Below are positions 51,659-60,581 of a DNA stretch of 64,000 bases, in pieces. The position numbers were made by a program, and so were the translations under genes. Below the pieces are notes generated by a model. That model did no database searches and had not been told where the DNA came from. It saw only the letters and a program-made list of their open reading frames with translations. Position 1 is the stretch's first letter. Each line of letters starts with the position of its first letter. The stretch comes from Gemmatimonadota bacterium (GTDB lineage: Bacteria; Latescibacterota; UBA2968; UBA8231): contig JABJJN010000018.1 in assembly GCA_018660835.1 (NCBI GenBank), positions 62,001 through 126,000 of the forward strand, written 5' to 3'.

Positions 51659-53757
51659 GTTGTTATGCCTCGAGCAAGCTGCCGCAATGACGTATCAAGC
51701 TCGGCGGCGCAGGTCAGAGGTGCACTACATACCTGGTCCTGACAGACAAATACGGCGGCTTGCGTCAAGCGCCCCTCCAACATCGGCATGGAAGTCGGCT
51801 CCCGAACGCCAGGATCGGCGCCAGCCAAGACACGCAGTGGAATGAAGTGTGCGTGGATCTTGCGCAGATATTCGCCGCGCTGCGATGCGTCACCAACTAC
51901 AGTGATTTCGACGTCCCCCCGCAGATAGCGATGTAGCGCCGATAACATACGTGGACACGCCTGCGGGGACTCCCTCATGGCAGTTGCATACAATGCCAGC
52001 GTCTGGTGCGCACATTGGCGCAACGGTTGGTCCCCCGTCAATGCTGCAAGTCGCAGAAGTGCTTCTACGGCAAGAGCATTGCCTGAGGGCATTGCTCCGT
52101 CGAACGGATTCTTACTGCGCACCAGAACGTCGTCACAGCCATCACGGACATAGTAAAACCCGTGCCCCTCCACGTCCCAGAACACATCGATCATTTCCGA
52201 CGCCAAATGCTGCGCTGAGGCTAACCAGTTCATCTCGAAGGTCGCCTCGTAGAGATCGACGCAGGCACCCACCATGGCTGCCAGGTCATCCTGGAAGGCT
52301 GGCTGTAAGCCGATCGACACCCCGAGGCCACCGTGACGCAATTGACCGTCGACAACAAAATCGTCGAGCAATCGTCGTATCGAGTGTCGCGCCGAATCGA
52401 GATAACGTTGATCGCCACTGATCTGATATCCACGGATCATCGCCGATGCCATCAGTCCGTTCCAGGCCACCACGATCTTGTCGTCTCGACTGGGAGCAAT
52501 ACGACGCTGGCGTGCCTCGCGAAGAGTTTCGATCCCTCGTTCAAGGATTGATCGCAAGTCGTCGAGACCGACAGATGCTTGTTTAGCGAAGCTTTCGAGA
52601 TTCTTCTCGATATGAAGAATGCTCTGACCATGTTCGAAGTTGCCCTGGGGCGTGACACCAAAAAATCGGCACAATACCGCTGCAGCGTCTTCGTCGTCCA
52701 GGACGTCTTCAATCTCCTCCGGCGTCCAGGCAAAGAACTTCCCTTCAACGCCCTCAGAATCCGCGTCTTGCGTCGAATAGTATCCGCCATCTGGATGCGA
52801 CATTTCTCGCAGAACGTAGTCGAGCGTGTGCAATGCGGTGCGGCGGAAGTCGCGATCTCCTGTCGCCAGATGAGCGTCGAGTAGAACCGGCACCAGCAGG
52901 GCGTTGTCGTAGAGCATTTTCTCGAAGTGTGGCACGAGCCATTTCTCATCGACGCTGTAGCGATGAAAACCTCCACCCAGATGATCGTAGATTCCTCCGC
53001 GACTCATACACCCAAGCGTATGGGTGACAATCTGCAGGGATTCTTTGTCTCCCGTATCATGCCAGATTCGCAGCAGCAGTGCGAGGGTGTCACTGTTCGG
53101 AAATTTTGGGCCTTCACCGAACCCGCCGAACTGGCTGTCGTAGTTGCTTGCCAGTTGCGCCGGAGCCGATGTAAGAAGGGAATCTTGCAAATCTCCCGCC
53201 GTTGTCAGCGGATCAGAATTCTGTACTAGAAAATCGGTCAGACGCTGCGCCTGTACCTCCACTTGTTGCCGCTGCGCCTGATAGTGACGGGCGACTGACT
53301 CCAGAACGCGAGGAAAACCGGGCCGACCGTAGCGATCGTCGGGAGGGAAGTACGTACCACCGTAGAATGGTTTCAGATCCGGTGTGAGGAAAACCGTCAT
53401 AGGCCAACCACCACTGCCCGTCATGGCTTGCACGGCGGCCATATAGATCTCATCTAGATCTGGCCGTTCCTCACGGTCCACCTTGATGTTGATGTAGTGC
53501 TCGTTCATCAACTGCGCGATATCATTGTTCTCAAAAGATTCACGCTCCATGACGTGACACCAGTGACAGGCGGAGTAGCCAATCGACAGCAAGATGGGCT
53601 TGTCCTGCCCCCGTGACTCAGCCAGAGCTTGACCACCCCACGGATACCAGTCTACCGGATTGGCAGCATGCTGAAGCAGATAGGGGCTGGTCTCGTTTCC
53701 CAGGCGATTGGTCTGCCTTGGGGATTGACCTTTGTCGTCGGTTGAGTCAGTTGTCAC
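51655..53757 (-). CDS. Thioredoxin-like DUF255 protein (YyaL/SSP411 family)
   Basis: A 700-residue protein. Residues 15-170 form the thioredoxin-like DUF255 domain with CHWC in [16 protein letters not shown] and typical [21 protein letters not shown]. The rest is an alpha/alpha-toroid with repeated elements ([25 protein letters not shown] and [19 protein letters not shown]) resembling N-acylglucosamine epimerase/cellobiose-epimerase folds. The family is widespread but without assigned reaction. It heads an operon that includes the polysaccharide exporter, so a sugar-linked role is possible. Confidence 0.92.
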   Translation of the reverse strand: MTTDSTDDKGQSPRQTNRLGNETSPYLLQHAANPVDWYPWGGQALAESRGQDKPILLSIGYSACHWCHVMERESFENNDIAQLMNEHYINIKVDREERPDLDEIYMAAVQAMTGSGGWPMTVFLTPDLKPFYGGTYFPPDDRYGRPGFPRVLESVARHYQAQRQQVEVQAQRLTDFLVQNSDPLTTAGDLQDSLLTSAPAQLASNYDSQFGGFGEGPKFPNSDTLALLLRIWHDTGDKESLQIVTHTLGCMSRGGIYDHLGGGFHRYSVDEKWLVPHFEKMLYDNALLVPVLLDAHLATGDRDFRRTALHTLDYVLREMSHPDGGYYSTQDADSEGVEGKFFAWTPEEIEDVLDDEDAAAVLCRFFGVTPQGNFEHGQSILHIEKNLESFAKQASVGLDDLRSILERGIETLREARQRRIAPSRDDKIVVAWNGLMASAMIRGYQISGDQRYLDSARHSIRRLLDDFVVDGQLRHGGLGVSIGLQPAFQDDLAAMVGACVDLYEATFEMNWLASAQHLASEMIDVFWDVEGHGFYYVRDGCDDVLVRSKNPFDGAMPSGNALAVEALLRLAALTGDQPLRQCAHQTLALYATAMRESPQACPRMLSALHRYLRGDVEITVVGDASQRGEYLRKIHAHFIPLRVLAGADPGVREPTSMPMLEGRLTQAAVFVCQDQVCSAPLTCAAELDTSLRQLARGITT

Positions 53758-53843
53758 GGGTTATCAGTACGGCCGCTGGCAGGCAAGTGAGAAGAGCGAA
53801 GCAGGCACTGGATGCAAAATGTAACCATCGCCCGTCGCTTGAC

Positions 53844-55391
53844 TCAACTTGACGATGCGTCCCTCATCTGTGTCTCAAGGGTGCATACCAGATTGGCGAA
53901 AGCACTCTGGGCCTGAGCAGACTGCCTTACGTCCATTGCGGCCTGATGCAAGTGCAGCACATCGCGCAAGTAGGAATGTTCGATGTTCAACTGCTGCTCC
54001 TGGGCCAACAGTGGTATCCGCAACGAGCGAATCTCAGTGAAGTTGATGTTGGGTGTTCCGACGCCATTGAAAGCCGCCTTGATCTGTTCCCACCCAGGGG
54101 CCGATCTGAGAAACAACCACACATAAAATGGATTGATTTCACGGAGTCGAATCAGATCCACGAAGCAGCCGATATTTGCTCTTTCCTCTCCCAGATACAC
54201 GGCAAGTCGATTCTTGCCAAGAGCACCAGCGCCGGAACGCGGCATCAGGAGATCACGTGCCTGGACTCTGCTTCTTGCCGGATCGTGATCGCCATCCGCC
54301 TCGACACGCATCGCCTGATGAAGTTGCAACCCCGTTTCGGTGAAGTCTCCCTGGCGAATGGAGAGGATTCCACCCGCGAGATGAGCGCAGCGACTTCCCG
54401 TGACGATGGGACCGTAGGTGAGGTGTTCGACGAAGTCACCGAGGGGAACATCGCGTACACCACGAGACCACTGGCGACGCCGGTGACGCCCATGCCAGAA
54501 GCCTGCGTCCCATCGCTGTGAGTCGAGATGTTCCACGTCGACCTGGCACACGCTCGACAGCTGTTGACCATCGCGAACGCGTCGTAAATCTTGTGTGAGA
54601 CGCTCCATCAGTGCGGGTAAACGTCCTCGGCGCTCTTGGACTCTGTTTACCATAAGACAACTACCCGCCGGCTTCGCGGTTGGGGCGCGACGACGCAGCA
54701 GCAGCAGGTGGGCCATCGCATGCAGACCCGGTCGGCGGAATGTCGCCCCAGGCAGAGCGACAACCATGAGTGGATCCGCCTTCTGCAAGATCCAGTTGCG
54801 CGATTCCTGAGTGCGCTGATTGGCGAACAGGCCGTCTGGCAGGATGAGGGCGACGACGCCTCCGATCGCGACGACTTGCAAACAACGCTCGATAAAAAGG
54901 TGTTCAACTGGACGCGAGGCCAGACGCTGCGGCGAGGTCCCATCGAGGTGTCCCCAGATTGAGTAGGCGTCGCCGGCGACCAGTTGATCCCATTGATGCT
55001 CTTCAAGCAAGTTGGACGCGCGGCCAAAAGGAGGATTGGCGACAACCACGTCGAAACTCCCAAGCGCCAACCGATCATCGAAGAGCCCATCACCAACCTT
55101 CACCCCTACATCGGTTCCTCTGCTGGCAACCGGTTCATCCCGCTCAATGCCGATGCATGTGTTGTGTGACTGTAATGCCAGCGGACGCAGTAAAGCCCCC
55201 TCACCTGCCGCCGGATCAGCCACGCGGACAGGCCCCAGGGGCTTGGAGATCGAGGCGCGGACCTGCTCACACAGAAAATCTGCCGTCACGGCGGGCGTGA
55301 AATGTTGCCCGACTGCAAGAGTCTCCTCAACTGAAGATCTCCCCCCGACCACTGAGGTGTCGAGTCGGACAGGTGTCGAAGATGTGGTCAC
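53844..55391 (-). CDS. N6-adenine DNA methyltransferase with fused specificity-like region
   Basis: A 515-residue protein. The N-terminal half is a gamma-type N6-adenine methyltransferase: the QHFTP entry motif, SAM motif VADPAAGEGALL (57-68) and catalytic NPPF at 119-122. The C-terminal half (about 290-515) has a type I S-subunit-like recognition pattern, VPLGDFVEHLTYGPIVTG and IRSLRIPLLAQEQQLNIE, with a final coiled region. No endonuclease domain is seen in it and no restriction gene lies beside it. It is divergent from ssb. A solitary epigenetic methylase or a type IIG relative without nuclease are the options. Confidence 0.82.
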   Translation of the reverse strand: MTTSSTPVRLDTSVVGGRSSVEETLAVGQHFTPAVTADFLCEQVRASISKPLGPVRVADPAAGEGALLRPLALQSHNTCIGIERDEPVASRGTDVGVKVGDGLFDDRLALGSFDVVVANPPFGRASNLLEEHQWDQLVAGDAYSIWGHLDGTSPQRLASRPVEHLFIERCLQVVAIGGVVALILPDGLFANQRTQESRNWILQKADPLMVVALPGATFRRPGLHAMAHLLLLRRRAPTAKPAGSCLMVNRVQERRGRLPALMERLTQDLRRVRDGQQLSSVCQVDVEHLDSQRWDAGFWHGRHRRRQWSRGVRDVPLGDFVEHLTYGPIVTGSRCAHLAGGILSIRQGDFTETGLQLHQAMRVEADGDHDPARSRVQARDLLMPRSGAGALGKNRLAVYLGEERANIGCFVDLIRLREINPFYVWLFLRSAPGWEQIKAAFNGVGTPNINFTEIRSLRIPLLAQEQQLNIEHSYLRDVLHLHQAAMDVRQSAQAQSAFANLVCTLETQMRDASSS

Positions 55392-55542
55392 AAGGTATCA
55401 CTCATCAGTTAGCTCTCAACGAGACTTGAAGCTCTTACCGTATTGCCTGGCAATAACTTACGACACACGCGCGATCCTGGCATGAAGTCTGCATACCGTC
55501 GAGTGTCCCTCAGTTCATCTCTACAAACGTCGGAGGATCAGC

Positions 55543-55974
55543 ATGTCTGAGCTACGAATGCCCGCAGTGAATCAGATCACCGTTGCAGGACGTCTTGCAC
55601 AGGACCCCGAATTTCGCCTCACAGAAAATGGTGTCGCTCGCCTCAGCGGACGTCTCGCAGTGAACCGCTCGTATCGAGATCGCGAAGGACAATGGCAGGA
55701 GGAAGCGTCCTTCTTCAACTTCGTTGTCTGGCAGTCTCAAGCAGAGCGTTTGGCCGATCGACTGACCAAAGGATCCCCCGTCTTGGTCAGCGGCAGACTA
55801 CATAGCCACAGTTGGCGCGATGAAGAAGAGAATCCCCACTCTCTTGTCGAGATCCAGGTTCGCCATCTGCAAGTGCTCGCCCGAAGTGTTGCGGCTGACA
55901 CACCCGAACTTGCAGTAGAAGGAGGCAGCGAACTTCAGGAGATGGACCCTGAAGCCCTTGAACTCGCCGCGTGA
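55543..55974 (+). CDS. ssb: Single-stranded DNA-binding protein
   Basis: A 143-residue SSB with one OB fold: NQITVAGRLAQDPEFRLTENGVARL, the EEASFFNFVVWQSQAERLADRL segment and GSPVLVSGRLHSHSW. The short C-terminal tail is acidic (ELQEMDPEALELAA) but lacks the usual Asp-Asp-Ile-Pro-Phe tip that recruits partner proteins. ATG has GGAGG upstream. The tail is only about 25 residues long. It may be a second SSB paralogue rather than the housekeeping one. Confidence 0.9.
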   Translation: MSELRMPAVNQITVAGRLAQDPEFRLTENGVARLSGRLAVNRSYRDREGQWQEEASFFNFVVWQSQAERLADRLTKGSPVLVSGRLHSHSWRDEEENPHSLVEIQVRHLQVLARSVAADTPELAVEGGSELQEMDPEALELAA

Positions 55975-56015
55975 CCTGCAAACAGAGGCTGCCGCCCATT
56001 CCGGTCGGCAGTCTC

Positions 56016-57197
56016 CTACAGCGCTTCAAACAAGGTAGCGATCCCCATCCCCCCACCGATACAAAGTGCGGCAATCCCTCGACGCGAGGTACGACGCTGC
56101 ATTTCGTGTAGAAGTGTTACCGCAATACGTGCTCCTGATGCACCCACCGGGTGGCCCATGGCAATGGCACCGCCATTCACATTCACCTTCGACAACTCCC
56201 AGTCGAGCGCCTTGCCCACGGCAAGACTCTGAGCAGCAAAGGCCTCGTTCACCTCAAGCAGGTCGATCTGTTCGAGCTTGAGCTGATTGCGCTCCAGCAA
56301 TTTCGTGATGGCCGGCGCTGGCCCAATCCCCATGATTCGCGGATCGACGCCGACGGACACAGTGTCGACGATCCGGGCCATGGGTGTGAGGCCTTCGGCC
56401 GCGGCTTCCTCGGCGGACATGATCAAGAGTGCAGCGGCGCCATCGTTAATCCCTGAGGCATTACCTGCCGTGACGGATCCGTCCTCTTTGAAGGCCGGCC
56501 GCAAGCGGCCCAGGCTCTCGTCGGTTGCATCAACTCGCGGATGTTCATCGATCTGAAAGATCAGAGGATCTGCACGTCGTTGCGCGATCTCTATTGGTAC
56601 GATCTGGCTGGTGAAGCGTCCTTCGCCTTGTGCGGCTTCATAGTTTCGCTGACTTCGCAGAGCGAACTCATCCTGTGCTGCGCGCGAGATGGAGTATTCT
56701 TGTGACAGATTCTCGGCCGTCATTCCCATATGACAGTCGTAGAAGCAGTCCCAAAGCCCATCGAGAATCATCAGATCAGAGATCTCACCGTGCCCCAGCC
56801 GGCTTCCCCAACGATTTGACGGTACCGTGTAGGGAGCTCGACTCATGCTTTCCATTCCCCCCGCAACGACTCGTTGCGCCTCTCCGAGACGCACAGCGGC
56901 GGCGGCAAGTCCAACGGACTTGAGACCTGATCCGCACAATTTATTCACCGTCATGGCAGGTACCTCGTAGGGAAGACCGGCCGCAACGGCTGCCTGTCGT
57001 GCAGGATTCGGACCGAGTCCTGCCTGATAGATCATCCCCATGATGACTTCATCGATCGTGCCAGCAGCCACCCCAACTCGCTCAAGAGCTTGTGCAATAA
57101 CGCTTGCGCCGAGATCGACTGCAGGAGTCTCCTTCAGAGTCCCTCCGAAGGAACCAATCGCGGTTCGGACGGCGGCAACGACAACAGCCTGCCTCAT
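56016..57197 (-). CDS. Acetyl-CoA acetyltransferase (thiolase)
   Basis: A 393-residue thiolase with the acyl-binding cysteine at 88 (NKLCGSGLKSV), the NVNGGAIAMGHPVGASGAR motif and the C-terminal ALCIGGGMGIA with the second cysteine. It condenses two acetyl-CoA or cleaves acetoacetyl-CoA. ATG at 57197 is preceded by GAGGGG; a longer frame to 57233 is unlikely. It stands alone, with no 3-hydroxyacyl-CoA dehydrogenase or PHB gene nearby, so biosynthetic and degradative roles cannot be separated. Confidence 0.95.
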   Translation of the reverse strand: MRQAVVVAAVRTAIGSFGGTLKETPAVDLGASVIAQALERVGVAAGTIDEVIMGMIYQAGLGPNPARQAAVAAGLPYEVPAMTVNKLCGSGLKSVGLAAAAVRLGEAQRVVAGGMESMSRAPYTVPSNRWGSRLGHGEISDLMILDGLWDCFYDCHMGMTAENLSQEYSISRAAQDEFALRSQRNYEAAQGEGRFTSQIVPIEIAQRRADPLIFQIDEHPRVDATDESLGRLRPAFKEDGSVTAGNASGINDGAAALLIMSAEEAAAEGLTPMARIVDTVSVGVDPRIMGIGPAPAITKLLERNQLKLEQIDLLEVNEAFAAQSLAVGKALDWELSKVNVNGGAIAMGHPVGASGARIAVTLLHEMQRRTSRRGIAALCIGGGMGIATLFEAL

Positions 57198-57315
57198 GGT
57201 GCGAATCCCCTCATTGACGTTGGTCAAACCCAACTCTATCTTTGATCAAATTCAGGCACTTAGCCCGTTTCCTGGGCGGTGTTTTTCGATTACAATTTTC
57301 GTGTCGGAGACCTAC

Positions 57316-57525
57316 ATGGCCTGGGCTCGGAGTAAGGCCTTTCTGGAGCGAGTACAGCTCGGCAGCATCATTCTGTATTTGGTGTGCCTTGGAGGCTATA
57401 CGATCTCGGCCGTCGGCGAGGTGTGGGACTATCTTCGCGCCGACCTGTTTGGTTTCTCGTTTTTCAGTCTCTTCATTGCCGCGACGATCCTTCTGCGATT
57501 TGAAAGACCCGCCGAGGCCGAGTAA
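57316..57525 (+). CDS. Small membrane protein of unknown function
   Basis: A 69-residue protein with two hydrophobic segments (QLGSIILYLVCLGGYTI and FSFFSLFIAATILLRF) joined by a short charged loop. ATG at 57316 has GGAG six bases upstream. It ends 18 bases before tRNA-Ala, so the two may share a transcript. A possible upstream -10 (TACAAT) lies near 57289. No family recognised. Confidence 0.6.
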   Translation: MAWARSKAFLERVQLGSIILYLVCLGGYTISAVGEVWDYLRADLFGFSFFSLFIAATILLRFERPAEAE

Positions 57526-57543
57526 GAGACAACCCAGTTTGAT

Positions 57544-57619
57544 GGGGCAGTAGCTCAGTTGGGAGAGCATCGCGTTTGCAACGCGGAGGTCGTGGGTTCG
57601 AACCCCATCTGCTCCACCA
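57544..57619 (+). tRNA. tRNA-Ala (anticodon UGC)
   Basis: A complete 76-base cloverleaf. The acceptor stem GGGGCAG pairs with CTGCTCC, the D arm is GCTC-AGTTGGGA-GAGC, the anticodon loop TTTGCAA has anticodon TGC, and the T arm GTGGG-TTCGAAC-CCCAT is canonical. CCA is encoded. A terminator hairpin follows eight bases later. Confidence 0.97.
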
Positions 57620-57626
57620 TAAATTT

Positions 57627-57659
57627 CCAGTGTGAGATTCGCTCTCACACTGGTTTTTT
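57627..57659 (+). terminator. Rho-independent terminator after tRNA-Ala
   Basis: A perfect 11-bp stem (CCAGTGTGAGA with TCTCACACTGG), five-base loop TTCGC and six T residues. It ends the small membrane protein and tRNA transcript and insulates the convergent UbiA-like gene. Confidence 0.95.
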
Positions 57660-57680
57660 CTTGGTACGGACGAGGATCAC

Positions 57681-58553
57681 TCATTGTCCGGAATATATCA
57701 ACCACGCGCTCAACACCCCCCAAAGTAAGACCGTCCACTGCAATGGACGATCGCGCCAGATCAGCGCGGTTGGGTCGCCGCCGACATCGAGCCGCCGAAC
57801 GATGTAGAGATAGCGTAGAATTCCATAAATAACCATGGGCACGGTCCACTCCATGTGGCCCTGTGCCGAAGCAGCCTCACCAATCCCGACCGCATACAGT
57901 GCATAACACACGATGGAAGCGGCCGTCAGGATACTAACAACCTGATCGAGGTACGACACGTCATACCCTTCCAGTGCGTGCCGATGCTTTGACGCGGTTT
58001 CCCCCAACTCGATCAGTTCCTGCCGACGCTTCACAGCCGCCATCAGCAACGTCAATGTAAATGTGCAGAGGATAAACCAGGTCGAGATGACAACATCGAT
58101 CGCCACCGCTCCACCCACTGCACGCAATAAGAAGCCTGCAGCGATGGCCAGAATGTCGAGTAGAACGAGTTTTTTGAGCCAGAATGAATACGCCAGGTGT
58201 GTCAGGACATAGCCTGCAAGAACGAGGGCGAATGCCGTCGCCAGCAGGTGAGCGACCATCAAAGCCCCAGCCATCAAGACAACCGCCACCGACCCGGCAA
58301 GCACAGGTGACAGTTTTCCTTGGGCGATCGGGCGCGAGGCCTTGAGTGGATGTAACTGATCTTGCTCGCGGTCCACGATGTCATTGATCAGATAGATCGC
58401 CGAGCTCGCGCAGATAAACAAGGCGAGGGCGAGTAGAGAACGATTCAGATCGGGCTGAAGAAACAGATGGCCCGAGAACAGTGGCGCCGCAAGGACGAAG
58501 GTGTTCTTCACCCAATGGCGTGGTCGGGCCGAACGGATTAGATCAAGTAGCAA
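57681..58553 (-). CDS. UbiA-family prenyltransferase (decaprenyl-phosphate phosphoribosyltransferase-like)
   Basis: A polytopic UbiA-type transferase of 290 residues with about eight helices. The N-terminal RPRHWVKNTFVLAAPLFSG and the first aspartate motif NDIVDREQD, followed by HPLKASRPIAQG, are typical of the branch named for decaprenylphosphoryl-5-phosphoribose synthase. Other UbiA members make quinone or lipid precursors. Start is TTG at 58553. It overlaps nothing and lies 41 bases after the GGDEF gene. A role in providing a polyprenyl-phosphate sugar donor for the GT39 enzyme is possible (inference). Confidence 0.85.
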   Translation of the reverse strand: MLLDLIRSARPRHWVKNTFVLAAPLFSGHLFLQPDLNRSLLALALFICASSAIYLINDIVDREQDQLHPLKASRPIAQGKLSPVLAGSVAVVLMAGALMVAHLLATAFALVLAGYVLTHLAYSFWLKKLVLLDILAIAAGFLLRAVGGAVAIDVVISTWFILCTFTLTLLMAAVKRRQELIELGETASKHRHALEGYDVSYLDQVVSILTAASIVCYALYAVGIGEAASAQGHMEWTVPMVIYGILRYLYIVRRLDVGGDPTALIWRDRPLQWTVLLWGVLSAWLIYSGQ

Positions 58554-58594
58554 TGAGGTCTCTGGCCGGTAGGTCGGTCAGTCCAAGGGCCATC

Positions 58595-59227
58595 TCAGAA
58601 GTCTGTTTCGGGGTCCTCGTAGGGCCTGTCCCCACCCATCTGCTTCGCCTGGTCCAGGGCCGCCTCGAGGCGGAGGAGGAACTCGTCTACCAGGTCCTTC
58701 ACGACAACCGTCGACCCCTCTACGGAGGGTGTCCTGCTCACGACCCCCAGACTCAGGGTAAGTGAGACCTGGGTGCCACCGCATTCGAACTGTCGATTCA
58801 GCACTCTGGCACGGAGCGTCAAGCCTCGCCGCTTGGTCTTGGTCAGGTCACCCTGCGGCACAATGAGGACAAAATTCGCCCCATCGATATGGACGAGTTT
58901 TTCGTCCGCTTCCACATTCTCAGACAGAAATTCAGACACGCCCTTGACGATCTCATCGCCACCGGTGCGACCGAACTTCTGGTTATATTCACCTAGACGA
59001 TCGGGGGCGATCATGACGCAGCCCAATGGACGACCGTCAGCATTGGCCCTACTGATCGCCTGGGGCAGAAGAGCCGTCGAGAAAAAGACCTTATTGGGGA
59101 GCTTTGTGAGCGAATCAGTACCGGCAATCCGCATCCATCGGCGATTGCTGGCACGTAACTTCTCATTCTCGTCCTTCAGCCGAGCGATCTCGGCTTGCAG
59201 GGCGGCAGGATCTATCTCTTCACTCAT
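58595..59227 (-). CDS. Degenerate GGDEF-domain protein
   Basis: A 210-residue protein with a short coiled coil (DPAALQAEIARLKDENEKLRASN) and a GGDEF-fold domain recognised from DSLTKLPNKVFF, CVMIAPDRLGEYN and LTLSLGVVSR. The catalytic GGDEF sequence is replaced by DGANF in KLVHIDGANFVLIVP, so it should not make cyclic di-GMP; a GGDE string earlier in the domain (GRTGGDEIVKG) is not the active site. It may bind GTP or a partner. ATG 59227 is preferred over a frame starting at 59335. Confidence 0.82.
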   Translation of the reverse strand: MSEEIDPAALQAEIARLKDENEKLRASNRRWMRIAGTDSLTKLPNKVFFSTALLPQAISRANADGRPLGCVMIAPDRLGEYNQKFGRTGGDEIVKGVSEFLSENVEADEKLVHIDGANFVLIVPQGDLTKTKRRGLTLRARVLNRQFECGGTQVSLTLSLGVVSRTPSVEGSTVVVKDLVDEFLLRLEAALDQAKQMGGDRPYEDPETDF

Positions 59228-59403
59228 GCGTCCGCGTGATGGTGGCCGTAGTTTGGATGAGAGCACCGTAAGTTGAGAGCACATGGTGGATACTCGTCGC
59301 TTAAGCCGAGACACCCACCTGAAATCTGTCCGCATTGCGGAATCCAGACAATCTTGCCTAACTTACGCCCAGACAACGTGATCCGCAAATAGGCAAATCA
59401 ATC

Positions 59404-59898
59404 TTGGCGATCCTTGCACAGTACTGGATGATCCCTCTCGGCATCGCTTTTGTGGGTGCCGCCCTGACACTGTTCACTCTCTGGCAGATGCGGCGGCGCC
59501 AACAGAACAAGCTGGCACTTCGTGTTCTGGCAGGGCAGCGACGATTGCTGGGTGAGGAAATCGAAGAACGAATGGAGGATCTGTCGCAAGTCGACGACAC
59601 AGATCTGCGTCAACGGATCCAGGCATCCTTTGGCTTCGTAGATGACCTGCATGTGGGGGCACTTGAACGACAAGCCCACCTGCAGAATCTCGAAGACTTG
59701 GCGCATCTGCAGCGGCACAAGATCACCATACTTTCCCACCACCTCGATAGCGCTGCTCATGACGCCGTGCCGCAGGTCGAGCACAACACCTACGAGGAGG
59801 AGGAGCTGCCGCAGACCAGAGAAGGACTCGAGGACGACCTGCTCGGTCGAATTTCGCAGCTCGCACCCAAAAAAGACAAACGCCCCCCGCGCCGCTAA
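59404..59898 (+). CDS. Membrane-anchored coiled-coil protein, unknown
   Basis: A 164-residue protein with one N-terminal helix (WMIPLGIAFVGAALTLFTLW) followed by a basic segment and a long charged helix (EEIEERMEDLSQVDDTDLRQ). The C-terminus is acidic then basic. Start is a weak TTG at 59404; ATG 59428 is an alternative without a binding site. An overlapping minus-strand frame looks like its shadow. Topology would be N-out or N-in with a cytoplasmic tail; function unknown. Confidence 0.5.
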   Translation: MAILAQYWMIPLGIAFVGAALTLFTLWQMRRRQQNKLALRVLAGQRRLLGEEIEERMEDLSQVDDTDLRQRIQASFGFVDDLHVGALERQAHLQNLEDLAHLQRHKITILSHHLDSAAHDAVPQVEHNTYEEEELPQTREGLEDDLLGRISQLAPKKDKRPPRR

Positions 59899-59904
59899 GA
59901 CCTC

Positions 59905-59941
59905 AAAAAAAACGGTGGCCATCTCCAAACAGATGCCACCG
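59905..59941 (-). terminator. Terminator of the ribosomal/frr operon
   Basis: Minus strand: stem CGGTGGCATCT with AGATGGCCACCG (one bulged base), loop GTTTGG, then eight U residues. It lies 34 bases after the frr stop, and may also slow transcription from the convergent gene. Confidence 0.9.
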
Positions 59942-59974
59942 CGTGTCCTTCATGAGGTCTGATCATGGGGTGTG

Positions 59975-60535
59975 CTAGATTTCCATGATCTCTGCTTCTT
60001 TCTGTTTAATGATCTCATCTATGCGCTTGGTGTTCTTGTCCGTCATCTCCTGCACGTGATCGTGGCAATGTCGGGCATCATCCTCGGAGACTTCGCCTTC
60101 CTTCTTGGCGTCATCCACCAGATCAAGGCCATCCCGACGGGCGTGCCTGACGGCGACGCGTGCCTCCTCGGCCCGACCCCGCGCAATCTTCGTCATTTCG
60201 ATACGGCGCTCTCCGGTCAATTCAGGGATCGGCAGGCGAATCACCTGACCATCATTGCTCGGATTGAGCCCCAACGACTTGTCAGCCAGGATTGCTTTCT
60301 CGATATCAGCAATCAACGGCTGTTCATAGGGCTTGATCATCAGCAATCTCGGCTCTGGCGTGCTGATCGATGCCAATTGATTGAGTGGAGTTGCTGTCCC
60401 GTAGTAGTCGACACGGATCCCATCTAAAATGGACGTCGACGCCCGACCCGTTCGGATCCCGGATAGATTTCGAGACAAGGCCTCAAGAGCCTTGACCATC
60501 ATCGCTTCCACTTCGGCGTAGATCTCTTCCAGCAT
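59975..60535 (-). CDS. frr: Ribosome recycling factor
   Basis: A 186-residue RRF with the usual LSGIRTGRASTSILDGIRVDYYGTATPLNQLASIS N-terminal region in pieces (LNQLASISTPEPRLLMIKPY) and LTGERRIEMTKIARGRAEEARVAVRHARRD in the second helix. Splits post-termination ribosomes with EF-G. It follows tsf by 46 bases; pyrH, usually in between, is missing. Confidence 0.97.
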   Translation of the reverse strand: MLEEIYAEVEAMMVKALEALSRNLSGIRTGRASTSILDGIRVDYYGTATPLNQLASISTPEPRLLMIKPYEQPLIADIEKAILADKSLGLNPSNDGQVIRLPIPELTGERRIEMTKIARGRAEEARVAVRHARRDGLDLVDDAKKEGEVSEDDARHCHDHVQEMTDKNTKRIDEIIKQKEAEIMEI

Positions 60536-60581
60536 GATCTAGCCTCCCCTTCTGTTTTGACGCGCGATTTGGTGACCTAGG

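Noticed and set aside
59398..59928. Minus-strand frame of 176 codons opposite the membrane-anchored protein
   Set aside because: Looks like the reverse shadow of the plus-strand gene and would run across the frr terminator.
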